A stretch of DNA of 13,028 bases, taken from Acidobacteriota bacterium (lineage in GTDB: Bacteria; Acidobacteriota; Vicinamibacteria; Vicinamibacterales; Vicinamibacteraceae). The notes below the pieces were generated by a model that saw nothing but the letters and a program-made list of their open reading frames with translations, did no database searches and had not been told where the DNA came from. Shown here piece after piece: positions 6,330 to 13,028 of this stretch. The position numbers and the translations under genes were made by a program. Where the stretch lies: assembly GCA_023418055.1 (NCBI GenBank), contig JAEZDP010000005.1:1-13028 (forward strand). Reading direction: 5' to 3'. Position 1 is the stretch's first letter; each line of letters starts with the position of its first letter.

Positions 6330-8011
6330 CCGCTGGCAGCGCCGTCGGCGAGGATGCGCGACGCGGTGAGCGTGACGTCGGCGCGCTGCCAGGCGCGCTC
6401 GAAGCGGGTGCGGACGACGGCGGCCTCGTCGTGGCGGCCCTGTGCCTCGAGGCTCTGCATCAACCCGAACAACGACCAGCCGTTCTCGCGAAAGCGCACC
6501 AGATCCTCGCGGTAGGCGCGTTCGGCCTCAGGAGCCCGTCCGGCCTCGAGCAGCAGGGCCCCGAGCACCTGCCGGGCGGCCTGGTGCCAGACGGGCGGCT
6601 CGTTGTAGGGCAGGCCGTCCTCGAGCGCCACGGCATCGGTCGCGAGGCGCACGGCCTCGGCGTGGTTGCCGCGACGGCCAGCGAGCTCCGCCTCGACGAT
6701 CCGCGCGGCGATCTCGAGGTTCACGTGCAGCGGTGAGCCCTCGAGCGTGGTCGAGAAGGTTTCGTGGCCCATCGCGGTGGTCAGGGCCGCGAGCTCGCGA
6801 TCGGCGCGGTCGAGCCGCCCCGTCGCGACGTACGCCAGCCCGCGCGCGTAGTGCCAGATGCCGGTGGGGTATGGCTGGTCGGTCGGCGGCGCCGGTTCGG
6901 TCAACACGTCCCGCCAGCGTCCGAAGCGCACGTAGGCGAGCAATGGCGTCACGGGGAAGTCGGTGTTCCAGGCGACGGCCCCCGCGTGGTGATGCGGCAC
7001 CTTCGCGGCGACGCTGCGCGCGGCGTCGATGGCCACCCGGCTCCGGCCCTCGAAGGTGGCCGCCGCCCACAGGAAGTGGAGGTTGTGCGGATAGTAGCTG
7101 AGCGGATACAACCCCTGGGCCTGGCACTGCGACAGGTAGTCCTCGTCGGCCTCGATGGCGCGCTCGTTGGCCGCGGCCGCGTCCGCATAGCGTCCCACCC
7201 GGATGTAGATGTGCGAGGGCATGTGCACCATGTGCCCGGCGGCCGGCATCAGGCTGCCGAGCCTGTCGGCGCTCGGCACGGCGCGGTCGGGGTCGTTGGA
7301 CGCCTCGAGCAGATGGATGTAGTAGTGATGCGCGCCGGGATGATCCGGATGTGCGGCCATCACCCGCTCGAGTGTCGCCAGGACGCGTGTGGTATCGGAC
7401 TTGGGCGTGCCGTCCTTCTGCCAGTAGTCCCACGGCATCGTGTTCATCAGCGCATCGGCCAGGAGCGTCTGGATGTCCGGATCGTCAGGATGAGCCTCGG
7501 CGGTGCGCGCCATGGCCTCGGCATACGCCTTGCCCGACGCGGCGGCATCGCCAACGCCATCTGCGGGCAGACGGCTGGCAAGGGCGTCGATGAGCGCACG
7601 CTCTTCGGCGGTGGCCGAGGTGGCGAGCGCTCGCGCTCGCTCAATGGCCGCATGCGCGAGCCGTCCGTTCTCCGGCGTCATCGGCGCATTGAGGTTCGCG
7701 CTGAGCGCCATCGCCTGTCCCCAGTACGCCATGGCGAGGGTCGGGTCGAGGCGCGCGGCCTCCTTGAAGGCGCGCAGCGACTCGGGGTGGTTGAACGCAT
7801 ACAGCAGGCGCAAGCCCTGGTCGAAGAACTGCTGGGCACCCGAGTGGGACGTCGAGACCCGGTGGTGCAGCGTGCCCAGCCCCGTCAGCGCCGGGGCGAG
7901 GGGGGCGTCCTCGGCCGGCGATGCCGAGAGACGTGCGGCGTCGGTCTGCGCGGGCGGCACCAGTCCGAGCAGCGACGTGAAGACGAATTGGAGCAGGAAT
8001 GACGACAACAT
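6272..8011 (-). CDS. Exported tetratricopeptide-repeat protein, histidine-rich
   Basis: The 579-aa protein starts with a hydrophobic segment (MLSSFLLQFVFTSLLGLVPP, ending near AQT) that should act as a signal peptide or anchor, placing the TPR solenoid in the periplasm. TPR-like helix pairs are visible at about 63-100 (FFDQGLRLLYAFNHPESLRA, then AARLDPTLAMAYWGQA), 210-240, 268-290, 385-412 and 476-505. Conserved-looking histidine clusters include HPDHPGAHHYYIHLLEAS (221-238), GHMVHMPSHIYIR (259-271), YYPHNLHFL (307-314) and PHHH (339-342). The ATG at 8011 was chosen because GGAGG (8021-8017) lies five bases upstream. Longer in-frame sequence upstream lacks coding character. The family is common in Acidobacteriota-like genomes as far as I recall and its role is unknown. 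The last ~25 residues (LADGAASGQS...RKPL) look like run-on opposite the CxxC gene. Confidence 0.9.
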   Translation of the reverse strand: MLSSFLLQFVFTSLLGLVPPAQTDAARLSASPAEDAPLAPALTGLGTLHHRVSTSHSGAQQFFDQGLRLLYAFNHPESLRAFKEAARLDPTLAMAYWGQAMALSANLNAPMTPENGRLAHAAIERARALATSATAEERALIDALASRLPADGVGDAAASGKAYAEAMARTAEAHPDDPDIQTLLADALMNTMPWDYWQKDGTPKSDTTRVLATLERVMAAHPDHPGAHHYYIHLLEASNDPDRAVPSADRLGSLMPAAGHMVHMPSHIYIRVGRYADAAAANERAIEADEDYLSQCQAQGLYPLSYYPHNLHFLWAAATFEGRSRVAIDAARSVAAKVPHHHAGAVAWNTDFPVTPLLAYVRFGRWRDVLTEPAPPTDQPYPTGIWHYARGLAYVATGRLDRADRELAALTTAMGHETFSTTLEGSPLHVNLEIAARIVEAELAGRRGNHAEAVRLATDAVALEDGLPYNEPPVWHQAARQVLGALLLEAGRAPEAERAYREDLVRFRENGWSLFGLMQSLEAQGRHDEAAVVRTRFERAWQRADVTLTASRILADGAASGQSASRAIRETTRGTRKPL

Positions 8012-8016
8012 GAAGA

Positions 8017-8021
8017 CCTCC
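8017..8021 (-). promoter_or_regulatory. Shine-Dalgarno of the TPR gene
   Basis: GGAGG on the minus strand with a five-base spacer (TCTTC) to the ATG at 8011 fixes the start. A GC-rich hairpin begins two bases upstream of it. Confidence 0.8.
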
Positions 8022-8022
8022 G

Positions 8023-8042
8023 GCGCCCCGTACCGGGGGCGC
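8023..8042 (-). promoter_or_regulatory. Leader hairpin adjoining the TPR ribosome binding site
   Basis: GCGCCCC (8023-8029) and GGGGCGC (8036-8042) form a perfect 7-bp, all-G/C stem with a six-base loop. In the TPR mRNA this stem would end one base before the GGAGG, so it could affect ribosome access. The rest of the 8012-8158 divergent gap holds only a weaker 6-bp dyad (CGCGGC/GCCGCG, 8125-8143) before the Tat-exported gene, and no clear -35/-10 pair. Confidence 0.45.
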
Positions 8043-8158
8043 GAACGAGGATGATGGGGCAAGTGCCTGCCGGCGGTCTTGAGAGCGCGCTGAAAGCTCC
8101 GTGAATCGCGCGATCGGCCCGAGCCGCGGCACGGCTGGCCGCGTGCGACCATGGAGCG

Positions 8159-9592
8159 ATGAACGCCAGCCTGTCGCGACGCGCCTTCCTCGGCACCCTG
8201 CCGCTGGCTGCCGCCTTGCGGCCCGCACGCGCGCATCAAGCGGCATCGCCGCCCCTGCCCGGCGCCTCGGCGGTCCGGGCCTCGGCGATCCGGCCCTCGG
8301 ACCGCAGCCCGTGGTACTGGCAGTACAAGGGGCAGCCGCTCGTCCTGCTCGGCGCGAGTCCCGACGACAACCTGTTCCAGGTGCCCGACCTCGACGCGCA
8401 CCTCGAGGCCATGGCCGCCGCCGGCGCGAACTACGTCCGCAACACGATGAGCGACCGCCGCGACGGCGGGTTCGAGGTGTATCCCTTTGCCCAGGCAGCG
8501 GACGGCACCTACGACCTCACCCGCTGGAACCCCGAGTACTGGCGCCGATTCGACCATCTGCTGGCCGCCACCGCCGCTCGCGACATCATCGTCCAGATCG
8601 AGGTCTGGGACCGCTTCGACTACTCACGCGACAACTGGGCCACCCATCCCTACAATCCGGCAAACACCCGGACCTATACCCACGAGTCGAGCGGGCTGGC
8701 CGCCGCGTATCCCAATCATCCCGGGAGCAACGAGCAGCCGTTCTTCTTCACCACGCCCCGCCAGCGGCACAACCCTGTGCTGCTGCCCATCCAGCAGCGG
8801 TTCGTCGATGCGATGCTCGACCGCACGTTGCGGTACGGCCATGTCCTCTACTGCATCGACAATGAGACGTCCGGTGACGAGGCATGGGCGATCTACTGGG
8901 CCGATCACATCAGGCGCCGTGCGACGGAGGCCGGGGTCGAGGCCGCCATCACCGAGATGTGGGACGCGCACGACCTGCGCGACGAGCAGCATCGCCGCAC
9001 GTTCGACCATCCCGACCGCTACGCGTACGTGGATGTCTCGCAGAACAACCACCAGAAGGGGCAGGCCCACTGGGACAACTTCCAGTGGGTGCGCCAGCAC
9101 CTGGCAGCACGGCCGCGGCCGATGAACACCGTCAAGACCTACGGCGCGGACGGAGGTCCGTATGGCACCGATCACGACGGGCTCGCCCGCTGGTGGCGGC
9201 ACCTCATCGGCGGTGCGGCGGCCGTCCGATTCCACCGCCCGCCGTCCGGTCTCGGCCTCTCCGCCAAGGCGCAGGCCTCGGTGCGGGCGGCACGTGGGCT
9301 CACCGGGCGGGTCGCGCTCTGGGACATGGCGCCGGCCAACGCCCTGCTGAGTGGCCGCGAGGAGGACGGGGCGTACCTGTCAGCCGAGCCGGGGCGGCAG
9401 TACGCGCTGTTCTTTCCGCGTCCGGGCAGCGTCGGCCTCGACCTGCAGCCACACGGCGGCGGGTTCCAGTTGCAGTGGTGGGACATCCAGACGGGCGAGG
9501 CAGGTCCGGCGCAGCCGGTGACGGGCGGTCGCGTGATCACCCTGCTCACTCCCGGCGCGGGGCTGTGGGCCGCGACGCTCACCCGCGGTTGA
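8159..9592 (+). CDS. Tat-exported putative glycoside hydrolase, TIM-barrel type
   Basis: The 477-aa protein opens with a twin-arginine signal (SRRAFLG at 6-12, hydrophobic stretch to about 20, cleavage near ARA-HQ at 25/26), so it is folded in the cytoplasm and exported. The body looks like a (beta/alpha)8 glycosidase. It shows YWQYKGQPLVLLGAS (53-67, a frequent opening of GH5/DUF4038-like barrels), AAAGANYVRN (86-95), IIVQIEVWDRFDY (143-155) and HVLYCIDNETSGDEAW (228-243), where N235-E236 would be the Asn-Glu acid/base pair of clan A. A candidate nucleophile is E266 in AITEMWDAHD. A beta-rich C-terminal part (about 385-477) resembles the small sandwich often following such barrels. The substrate is unknown and I cannot assign a CAZy family. 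It diverges from the TPR gene; GGAG at 8153-8156 is a rather close ribosome site. Confidence 0.7.
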   Translation: MNASLSRRAFLGTLPLAAALRPARAHQAASPPLPGASAVRASAIRPSDRSPWYWQYKGQPLVLLGASPDDNLFQVPDLDAHLEAMAAAGANYVRNTMSDRRDGGFEVYPFAQAADGTYDLTRWNPEYWRRFDHLLAATAARDIIVQIEVWDRFDYSRDNWATHPYNPANTRTYTHESSGLAAAYPNHPGSNEQPFFFTTPRQRHNPVLLPIQQRFVDAMLDRTLRYGHVLYCIDNETSGDEAWAIYWADHIRRRATEAGVEAAITEMWDAHDLRDEQHRRTFDHPDRYAYVDVSQNNHQKGQAHWDNFQWVRQHLAARPRPMNTVKTYGADGGPYGTDHDGLARWWRHLIGGAAAVRFHRPPSGLGLSAKAQASVRAARGLTGRVALWDMAPANALLSGREEDGAYLSAEPGRQYALFFPRPGSVGLDLQPHGGGFQLQWWDIQTGEAGPAQPVTGGRVITLLTPGAGLWAATLTRG

Positions 9593-9625
9593 CGCGGAGC
9601 AGCGGCCCTCGGGGCGTGACGTGGG

Positions 9626-9646
9626 TGAGCGGGCCGTGCCCGTTCA
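9626..9646. terminator. Candidate bidirectional terminator hairpin between convergent genes
   Basis: TGAGCGGGC (9626-9634) pairs with GCCCGTTCA (9638-9646) across a three-base CGT loop, with one G·T wobble. It lies between the hydrolase stop at 9592 and the porin, and the right arm contains the porin stop codon. There is no T-run on either side, so intrinsic termination is plausible but unproven. Confidence 0.4.
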
Positions 9647-10864
9647 GAAGCTGATGTCCCACTGCAGGCGCAGCCGTATGGACGACTCTGCGTTGCCGTG
9701 CAGGGTGTCGAAGCGGATGCGTGAGGCGTCCATCGACAATTTGTTGCGGTGCCCGTTGAAGAACCAGTTGGCGCCGACCGCCAGTTCCTCGCGCTGGTCC
9801 TCGAAGTCGTCCACGTCCGGGTCGACGGTGGCGTAGCGCGCCGTCAGCTCGAGCGGACGTGGAAGCGACCGCGCGAACTCGTGCGGGAAGAATCCGCCCT
9901 GCACGTAGAAGCCGGTGAGCTGGCGCGCCAGCCCCGTCGTGCGGTCGGCCACCTGCTTCCAGTGCACTTCCTGCTGCACCGAGATGCCGCCCCACATCAG
10001 CGCCCCTTCGCCAACCCACTGCGACAGCCGGTACTGACCGGGGGCGCCCTCTGGCAGATCCTCGACCTGGCCGGCGCCGTCGCTCGCGAAGCGACTGTAG
10101 GCACTCTGGTTGCCGCTGGCGCCGACCGCCAGGATTGCCCGCACCTCACGCGTCCGATCGAGATCGACGCCGGCGAAGTCCTCGAGCCCGCCACCGGCCA
10201 CGTTCCACTGGTAGCGCGCCACCCACAGCGGTTGACGGTCGTCGTTGCCGCGGCTGCGTCCGCCCCCGTTGAACACGCCCACCCAGTAGGTGGAGTCGAG
10301 GCGGCGCCCCTCGCCGACACGGCCGTGCACCATGGCGCCGTTCTGCCTGTCGATCGTGAACACGCGATTGACGATCGAGCGCTCCACCATCTGCTGCTCG
10401 CCCGACGAGGCCACGCGTTCGCGGTTGTAGTCGGCCTTCCACTGGCCTACGCGCAGCTGCAGCCAGGGCCGCACCTCGTAGTTGAGGCGCGCGTCGAGCA
10501 GCCAGGTGTTCACGAGGTCGTATTGAAAGTTGTAGGTCAGCTTCGGGCTGAACAGGTGTCCGGTCGACTTGAAGCGCGCCCGGCGGATCGAGGTGAGCGT
10601 CTCGCGTTCCCGTCCGAGTTCCTCAGGGTCGAGGGGGTCGTCCTCGAAGGGCGACGCATAGCGGAACTGCACGCGGCCCCCGAGCACGAACCGGAAGCGG
10701 TTGCCGTCATCCCGCACCTCGAGACCTTCGTCGCCATAGGTGATGACCCGATGCCCGCCGGATTGCCCGTCGGCGGAGTCCTGCGCCCTGGCCTCGCCGG
10801 CCCACAAGGCGATGAGCAGCACGATGGCGGCACGGGCAACGCGAGAGCGGCAGCTGATGGTCAC
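9644..10864 (-). CDS. Phosphate-selective-type porin (OprO/OprP family)
   Basis: This 406-aa outer-membrane beta-barrel has a signal peptide (basic SRVARA, hydrophobic AIVLLIALWAG, cleavage after ARA at 27). A short N-terminal region precedes RFRFVLGGRVQFRYA (about 56-70). Family-like stretches include the RRARFKSTGHLFSPKLTYNFQYD region (93-115), RVGQWKADYNRERVASS (137-153), WVGVFNGGG (195-203) and an ATVDPDVDDFEDQREELAVGANWFF region (about 346-370). It ends WDISF, with the terminal Phe used for barrel insertion. These match Phosphate-selective porin O and P (PF07396) as I know it. Members pass phosphate, polyphosphate or other anions, so true specificity is open. The start is GTG 10864 because it opens the signal peptide; GGAG at 10882-10879 is rather far. 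It converges on the Tat-exported hydrolase. No phosphate transport genes are nearby. Confidence 0.9.
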   Translation of the reverse strand: MTISCRSRVARAAIVLLIALWAGEARAQDSADGQSGGHRVITYGDEGLEVRDDGNRFRFVLGGRVQFRYASPFEDDPLDPEELGRERETLTSIRRARFKSTGHLFSPKLTYNFQYDLVNTWLLDARLNYEVRPWLQLRVGQWKADYNRERVASSGEQQMVERSIVNRVFTIDRQNGAMVHGRVGEGRRLDSTYWVGVFNGGGRSRGNDDRQPLWVARYQWNVAGGGLEDFAGVDLDRTREVRAILAVGASGNQSAYSRFASDGAGQVEDLPEGAPGQYRLSQWVGEGALMWGGISVQQEVHWKQVADRTTGLARQLTGFYVQGGFFPHEFARSLPRPLELTARYATVDPDVDDFEDQREELAVGANWFFNGHRNKLSMDASRIRFDTLHGNAESSIRLRLQWDISF

Positions 10865-10890
10865 GAGAACGGCACGAACTCCAATCGACC

Positions 10891-10896
10891 ATTGTA
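10891..10896 (-). promoter_or_regulatory. Candidate -10 box of the porin gene
   Basis: TACAAT on the minus strand, 26 bases before the GTG at 10864, is close to the TATAAT consensus. A weak -35-like TGTGAC lies at 10917-10912, 15 bases further upstream, which is slightly short spacing. Confidence 0.5.
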
Positions 10897-10938
10897 CCCG
10901 TTTACACGGTCGTCACATCGATGCCCTCCGCGGCGGAA

Positions 10939-10971
10939 CAGGTCGTCACGCGTCGTGGCGTGGGCGACCTG
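10939..10971 (+). promoter_or_regulatory. Two-step hairpin/dyad directly before the 191-aa gene
   Basis: CAGGTCG (10939-10945) pairs with CGACCTG (10965-10971). Inside it, CACGC (10947-10951) pairs with GCGTG (10958-10962) around a six-base loop. The result is a 12-bp interrupted stem whose last base is also the first base of the GAGG ribosome site (10971-10974). It could be an RNA switch-like leader or a protein operator in the porin/191-aa divergent region. Confidence 0.5.
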
Positions 10972-10975
10972 AGGC

Positions 10976-11551
10976 ATGATGATGCGCGTGTCCTCCATCA
11001 GCGAACGCGTCCAACGGGCCCTTGAGGATTCCGACAGGCCACATGTCCTCTCCTCGCTGCTGGCCTGTTTCCAAGAGGCGCACTGGGGCGCGAGCCGCCG
11101 GCCGGGCACCTGGCGTCCCACGCCCGGAAGTGACCTTGCGCGCGATGTGGCCCTGCCCTCGACCTTTGCCGACTGGGCCGCGTCGCACCGCGACGAGCTG
11201 ACCGCCCCACCTGCCAGCGCCGAAACCCACGTGCACCTGCCGTGCTGCCTCGAGACGGACACGTTCGTCCTTGCCATCGAGGACGCCACCGGCGGGCCCC
11301 TGCCGACGGGAACGGCCAGCTATCCGGCACGTCACAGGCTGTCGCTCGTCATCGAAGCCGTGCGCGCACTCGCCGACGGGAGGCTCTATGGGGTGGGCGT
11401 GGTGGCCCGCGAGGGGTTCGACGAGCCCAGGCGCGCGGCGATTCTCGAGGGGCTGCCGCACCTGGAGCGTGAGGAGGCCGAGGATCTGTATGCGGCCTAC
11501 TGGGGCTGGTGCACGCCGACCCGCCTGAAGGAGGCGCTCGATGCCCGGTGA
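10976..11551 (+). CDS. Unrecognised 191-aa protein, upstream partner of the AI-2E permease
   Basis: I do not recognise a family. The product is soluble and slightly acidic, with no signal peptide or membrane helix. It has a helical start (ISERVQRALEDSDRPHVLSSLLACFQ), a W/P-rich stretch, then THVHLPCCLETDTFVLAIEDATGG (about 83-105) with adjacent cysteines. The C-terminal half is helical (HRLSLVIEAVRALADGRLYGVGVV..EGF) and ends in EEAEDLYAAYWGWCTP. Three ATGs stand in a row (10976, 10979, 10982). GAGG at 10971-10974 has a seven-base spacer only for the third, so translation may begin at 10982 (MRVSSIS, 189 aa). Its stop lies 11 bases inside the next gene, so the two are cotranscribed and probably translationally coupled. 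A role connected with that permease is inferred from coupling alone. Confidence 0.8.
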   Translation: MMMRVSSISERVQRALEDSDRPHVLSSLLACFQEAHWGASRRPGTWRPTPGSDLARDVALPSTFADWAASHRDELTAPPASAETHVHLPCCLETDTFVLAIEDATGGPLPTGTASYPARHRLSLVIEAVRALADGRLYGVGVVAREGFDEPRRAAILEGLPHLEREEAEDLYAAYWGWCTPTRLKEALDAR

Positions 11552-12590
11552 GCCGTCCGCCGCCTTCGTCCGCAGGCTGCTGACCGCAGTCGCCGTGACC
11601 ACGGCGGCCGTGGTGGTCCTGGTGCTGGGCTGGTATGCCGTCAGCGTGCTGCTGACGCTGTTTGCCGGAGTCCTCGTCGCGGTGCTGCTGCGTGGACTCA
11701 CCACGTGGCTTGCCTCTCGTACGGGCTGGTCGGCGGGACCGTCGCTCGCAGTCGTCTGCATCGGCCTGGCCCTCGCGATTGCGGCGCTGCTCACCTTTGC
11801 GGCAGCGTCCATCTCGCAGCAGTTCTCGGAGATGCTCGACCAACTGCCCGCGGCGGTCGAGCAGGCGCGCAGCCGCATCGAAGCCAATCCGCTCGGCGAG
11901 CGCATCCTCGCGCCCTTGTCGCAGGCGCAGGAGAACGGCGGCGGCCTGCCGATGTCACGCGTGCTCGGCGTGGCCACGGGCACGGTGGGCGCCTTCGGGA
12001 CGCTGGTGCTGGTGATCTTCCTCGGCATCTTCCTGGCCGCCGACCCGGACGTCTACAGGCGCGGTGCGCTGCTATTGCTGCCGCCCGCGCGGCGTCCGCG
12101 CGTCGAGGCCGTCCTCGACGAGACAGGCGAGACGCTCTGGCGCTGGCTCGGTGGCCGCCTGCTGCTGATGGCGGTCATCGGCCTGCTCACCTGGGTCGGA
12201 CTGCTGTTGCTCGGCGTGCCGCTCGCGCTCGCGCTCGCGATTCTCGCCGGCCTGCTCTCGTTCATCCCCAACCTGGGCCCCGTTGTCTCGGTCGTGCCCG
12301 CCATGCTGCTGGCCGCCACGCAGTCGCCCATGGACGCGCTGTGGGTGGGCGCGCTCTACCTGGGCATCCAGAGCGCCGAGAGCTACATCCTCGAGCCGTT
12401 CATCGTGCGACGCACCGTCTCGCTGCCGCCAGCCACCAACGTCGTGTTCCAGCTGTTCATGGGCACGTGGCTGGGGATCATGGGGTTGACGCTCGCCACG
12501 CCGCTGCTGGCGATGCTCACCGTGCTCGTCACGCGCCTGTATGTGGAAGACGTGCTGGGCGACCCTCAGCCCGACACGGCCGACGCCTGA
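11541..12590 (+). CDS. AI-2E family transporter (TqsA/YdiK-type permease)
   Basis: The 349-aa inner-membrane protein fits PF01594. It has two N-terminal helices (about 13-52) and a third at 67-90. An amphipathic, charged periplasmic-type segment follows (91-145, QQFSEMLDQLPAAVEQARSR). Further helices lie at about 147-167, 205-235 and 237-259. The signature FIPNLGPVVSVVPAMLLA (241-258) and SYILEPFIVRRTVSLPP (281-297) are family hallmarks, and a last pair of helices spans 303-332. Named for TqsA autoinducer-2 export, the family also includes Na+/H+ antiporters and proteins of unknown cargo, so the substrate is not predicted. The ATG at 11541 overlaps the end of the preceding gene by 11 bases, and no other start fits the N-terminus as well. 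No quorum-sensing gene is seen nearby. Confidence 0.93.
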   Translation: MPGEPSAAFVRRLLTAVAVTTAAVVVLVLGWYAVSVLLTLFAGVLVAVLLRGLTTWLASRTGWSAGPSLAVVCIGLALAIAALLTFAAASISQQFSEMLDQLPAAVEQARSRIEANPLGERILAPLSQAQENGGGLPMSRVLGVATGTVGAFGTLVLVIFLGIFLAADPDVYRRGALLLLPPARRPRVEAVLDETGETLWRWLGGRLLLMAVIGLLTWVGLLLLGVPLALALAILAGLLSFIPNLGPVVSVVPAMLLAATQSPMDALWVGALYLGIQSAESYILEPFIVRRTVSLPPATNVVFQLFMGTWLGIMGLTLATPLLAMLTVLVTRLYVEDVLGDPQPDTADA

Positions 12591-12601
12591 CCGTTACGCC
12601 C

Positions 12602-12808
12602 TCAGCACGCCGCCGTGCGGGTGACGAGCGTCCAGCCGCGCGCGTCGAGGCCGTCGGCCAGGGCTGTCACCCACGCGTCCGTGGAGGTGCTGTGCGACGC
12701 GGCACCCGGTGCGGCGGCAGCCAGCACGGCTGGGCGCGCCTGCGGCAGGCTGCGAATGGCGGACGGACGAACGCGGACGAGCGATTCGGGGCGAGGGTCG
12801 AGACACAT
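12602..12808 (-). CDS. Small hypothetical protein, about 68 aa
   Basis: The start is supported by AGGAG (12819-12815) with a six-base spacer to the ATG at 12808, one of the best ribosome sites in the window. Third codon positions are mostly G/C, consistent with coding. The product begins MCLDPRPESLVRVRPSAIRS, continues through a small-residue-rich centre (VLAAAAPGAASHS), and ends ADGLDARGWTLVTRTAAC. There is no signal peptide or obvious membrane helix, and I know of no family. The frame stays open to the right edge of the window, but the upstream part has an unlikely composition, so the SD-led start is preferred. It converges with the permease gene, with 11 bases between stops; a GCACG/CGTGC dyad (12605-12618) lies at its end. 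Confidence 0.5.
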   Translation of the reverse strand: MCLDPRPESLVRVRPSAIRSLPQARPAVLAAAAPGAASHSTSTDAWVTALADGLDARGWTLVTRTAAC

Positions 12809-13028
12809 GCGGGACTCCTGACGCGTGCGTGCGCCACGGAGGCGGACGCGGGTTGAGGAGTGGCGTGCTCGTGCGAGACACGGACTTGCCACAGCATCGG
12901 GCTGCGGCCACATCGAGGTGGGCCGAACGGCTCTCACCTCCTGGCACCCTGGCGTGTCTGCCGGGGTTGCCGGGCGCGACGTTCGCGCCACTCCGGATGT
13001 ACCCGCAGAGCATCGCATGGCCCACACG
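12809..13028. other. Right-edge stretch without a confident gene
   Basis: It holds the Shine-Dalgarno of the small minus-strand gene and a perfect 7-bp dyad, GGCGCGA (12973-12979) and TCGCGCC (12983-12989), with a CGT loop. A plus-strand ATG at 12997 (MYPQSIAWPT...) and another at 13017 run off the window and cannot be judged. No clear -10 box was seen. Confidence 0.5.

Noticed and set aside
6764..8002. A 412-codon plus-strand frame opposite the TPR gene
   Set aside because: Arg/Gly/Val-rich composition without motifs; the TPR reading on the other strand has a signal segment, repeats and a ribosome site.
8012..8557. N-terminal extension of the TPR gene to 8557
   Set aside because: The added sequence is low complexity, would run over the start of the Tat-exported gene, and bypasses the GGAGG-led ATG and its signal segment.
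9749..10972. A 407-codon plus-strand frame opposite the porin
   Set aside because: Shadow of the porin, which has a signal peptide, family motifs and a terminal Phe.
10946..12028. A 360-codon minus-strand frame across the 191-aa and AI-2E genes
   Set aside because: It spans two genes and their junction on the other strand, with low-complexity Ser/Thr/Arg sequence; the plus-strand permease signatures are decisive.
11705..12856. A 383-codon plus-strand frame running past the permease
   Set aside because: Out-of-frame shadow of the permease, dominated by Arg/Ala/His/Gly.

Overview
The window is high-GC bacterial chromosome with dense coding, strong G/C preference at third codon positions and short intergenic gaps. 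The gene content is a histidine-rich TPR exoprotein, a Tat-exported glycosidase-like protein, an OprP/OprO-type porin, a GH15 enzyme and a large hybrid histidine kinase. Together with interspersed GGTC-T-GACC elements and AAGGCGT-type short repeats, this fits a Gram-negative soil or sediment bacterium. Acidobacteriota (Vicinamibacteria-like) is my best guess, but it is inference: no marker gene is present. The porin and the Tat substrate imply an outer membrane and a periplasm.

Layout, left to right. A 5'-truncated multi-pass membrane protein (+, to 1085) converges on an ArnC/DPM-like GT2 glycosyltransferase (-, 759-1832), and their 3' ends overlap by 327 bp. Next comes a GH15 glucoamylase/trehalase-family enzyme (+, 1963-3753), preceded by a heptamer repeat tract. 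A BvgS-like hybrid sensor kinase (+, 3892-6012) follows, with a periplasmic solute-binding domain and a C-terminal receiver. A four-copy, 27-bp-period array built on GGTC-T-GACC lies between the kinase and a 49-residue basic CxxC protein (+, 6180-6329), whose 3' end overlaps an exported TPR protein (-, 6272-8011). A Tat-exported TIM-barrel-like hydrolase (+, 8159-9592) diverges from the TPR gene and converges on a phosphate-selective-type porin (-, 9644-10864). Last is a two-gene unit, an unrecognised 191-aa protein overlapping an AI-2E-family permease (+, 10976-12590), which faces a small gene of about 68 codons with a clear Shine-Dalgarno (-, 12602-12808).

Apart from the 10976/11541 pair, the genes look like single transcription units. 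Themes are cell-envelope glycosylation (first two genes), intracellular alpha-glucan or trehalose turnover (GH15), environmental sensing (kinase) and outer-membrane/periplasmic carbohydrate or nutrient handling (Tat protein, porin). No obvious defence system, prophage, insertion sequence, tRNA, rRNA or CRISPR array is visible. The most unusual items are the long tail-to-tail overlap, the 27-bp dyad array next to the CxxC micro-gene, the hairpin leader before the 191-aa gene, and TANNNT boxes placed so close to several starts that leaderless transcription is likely.
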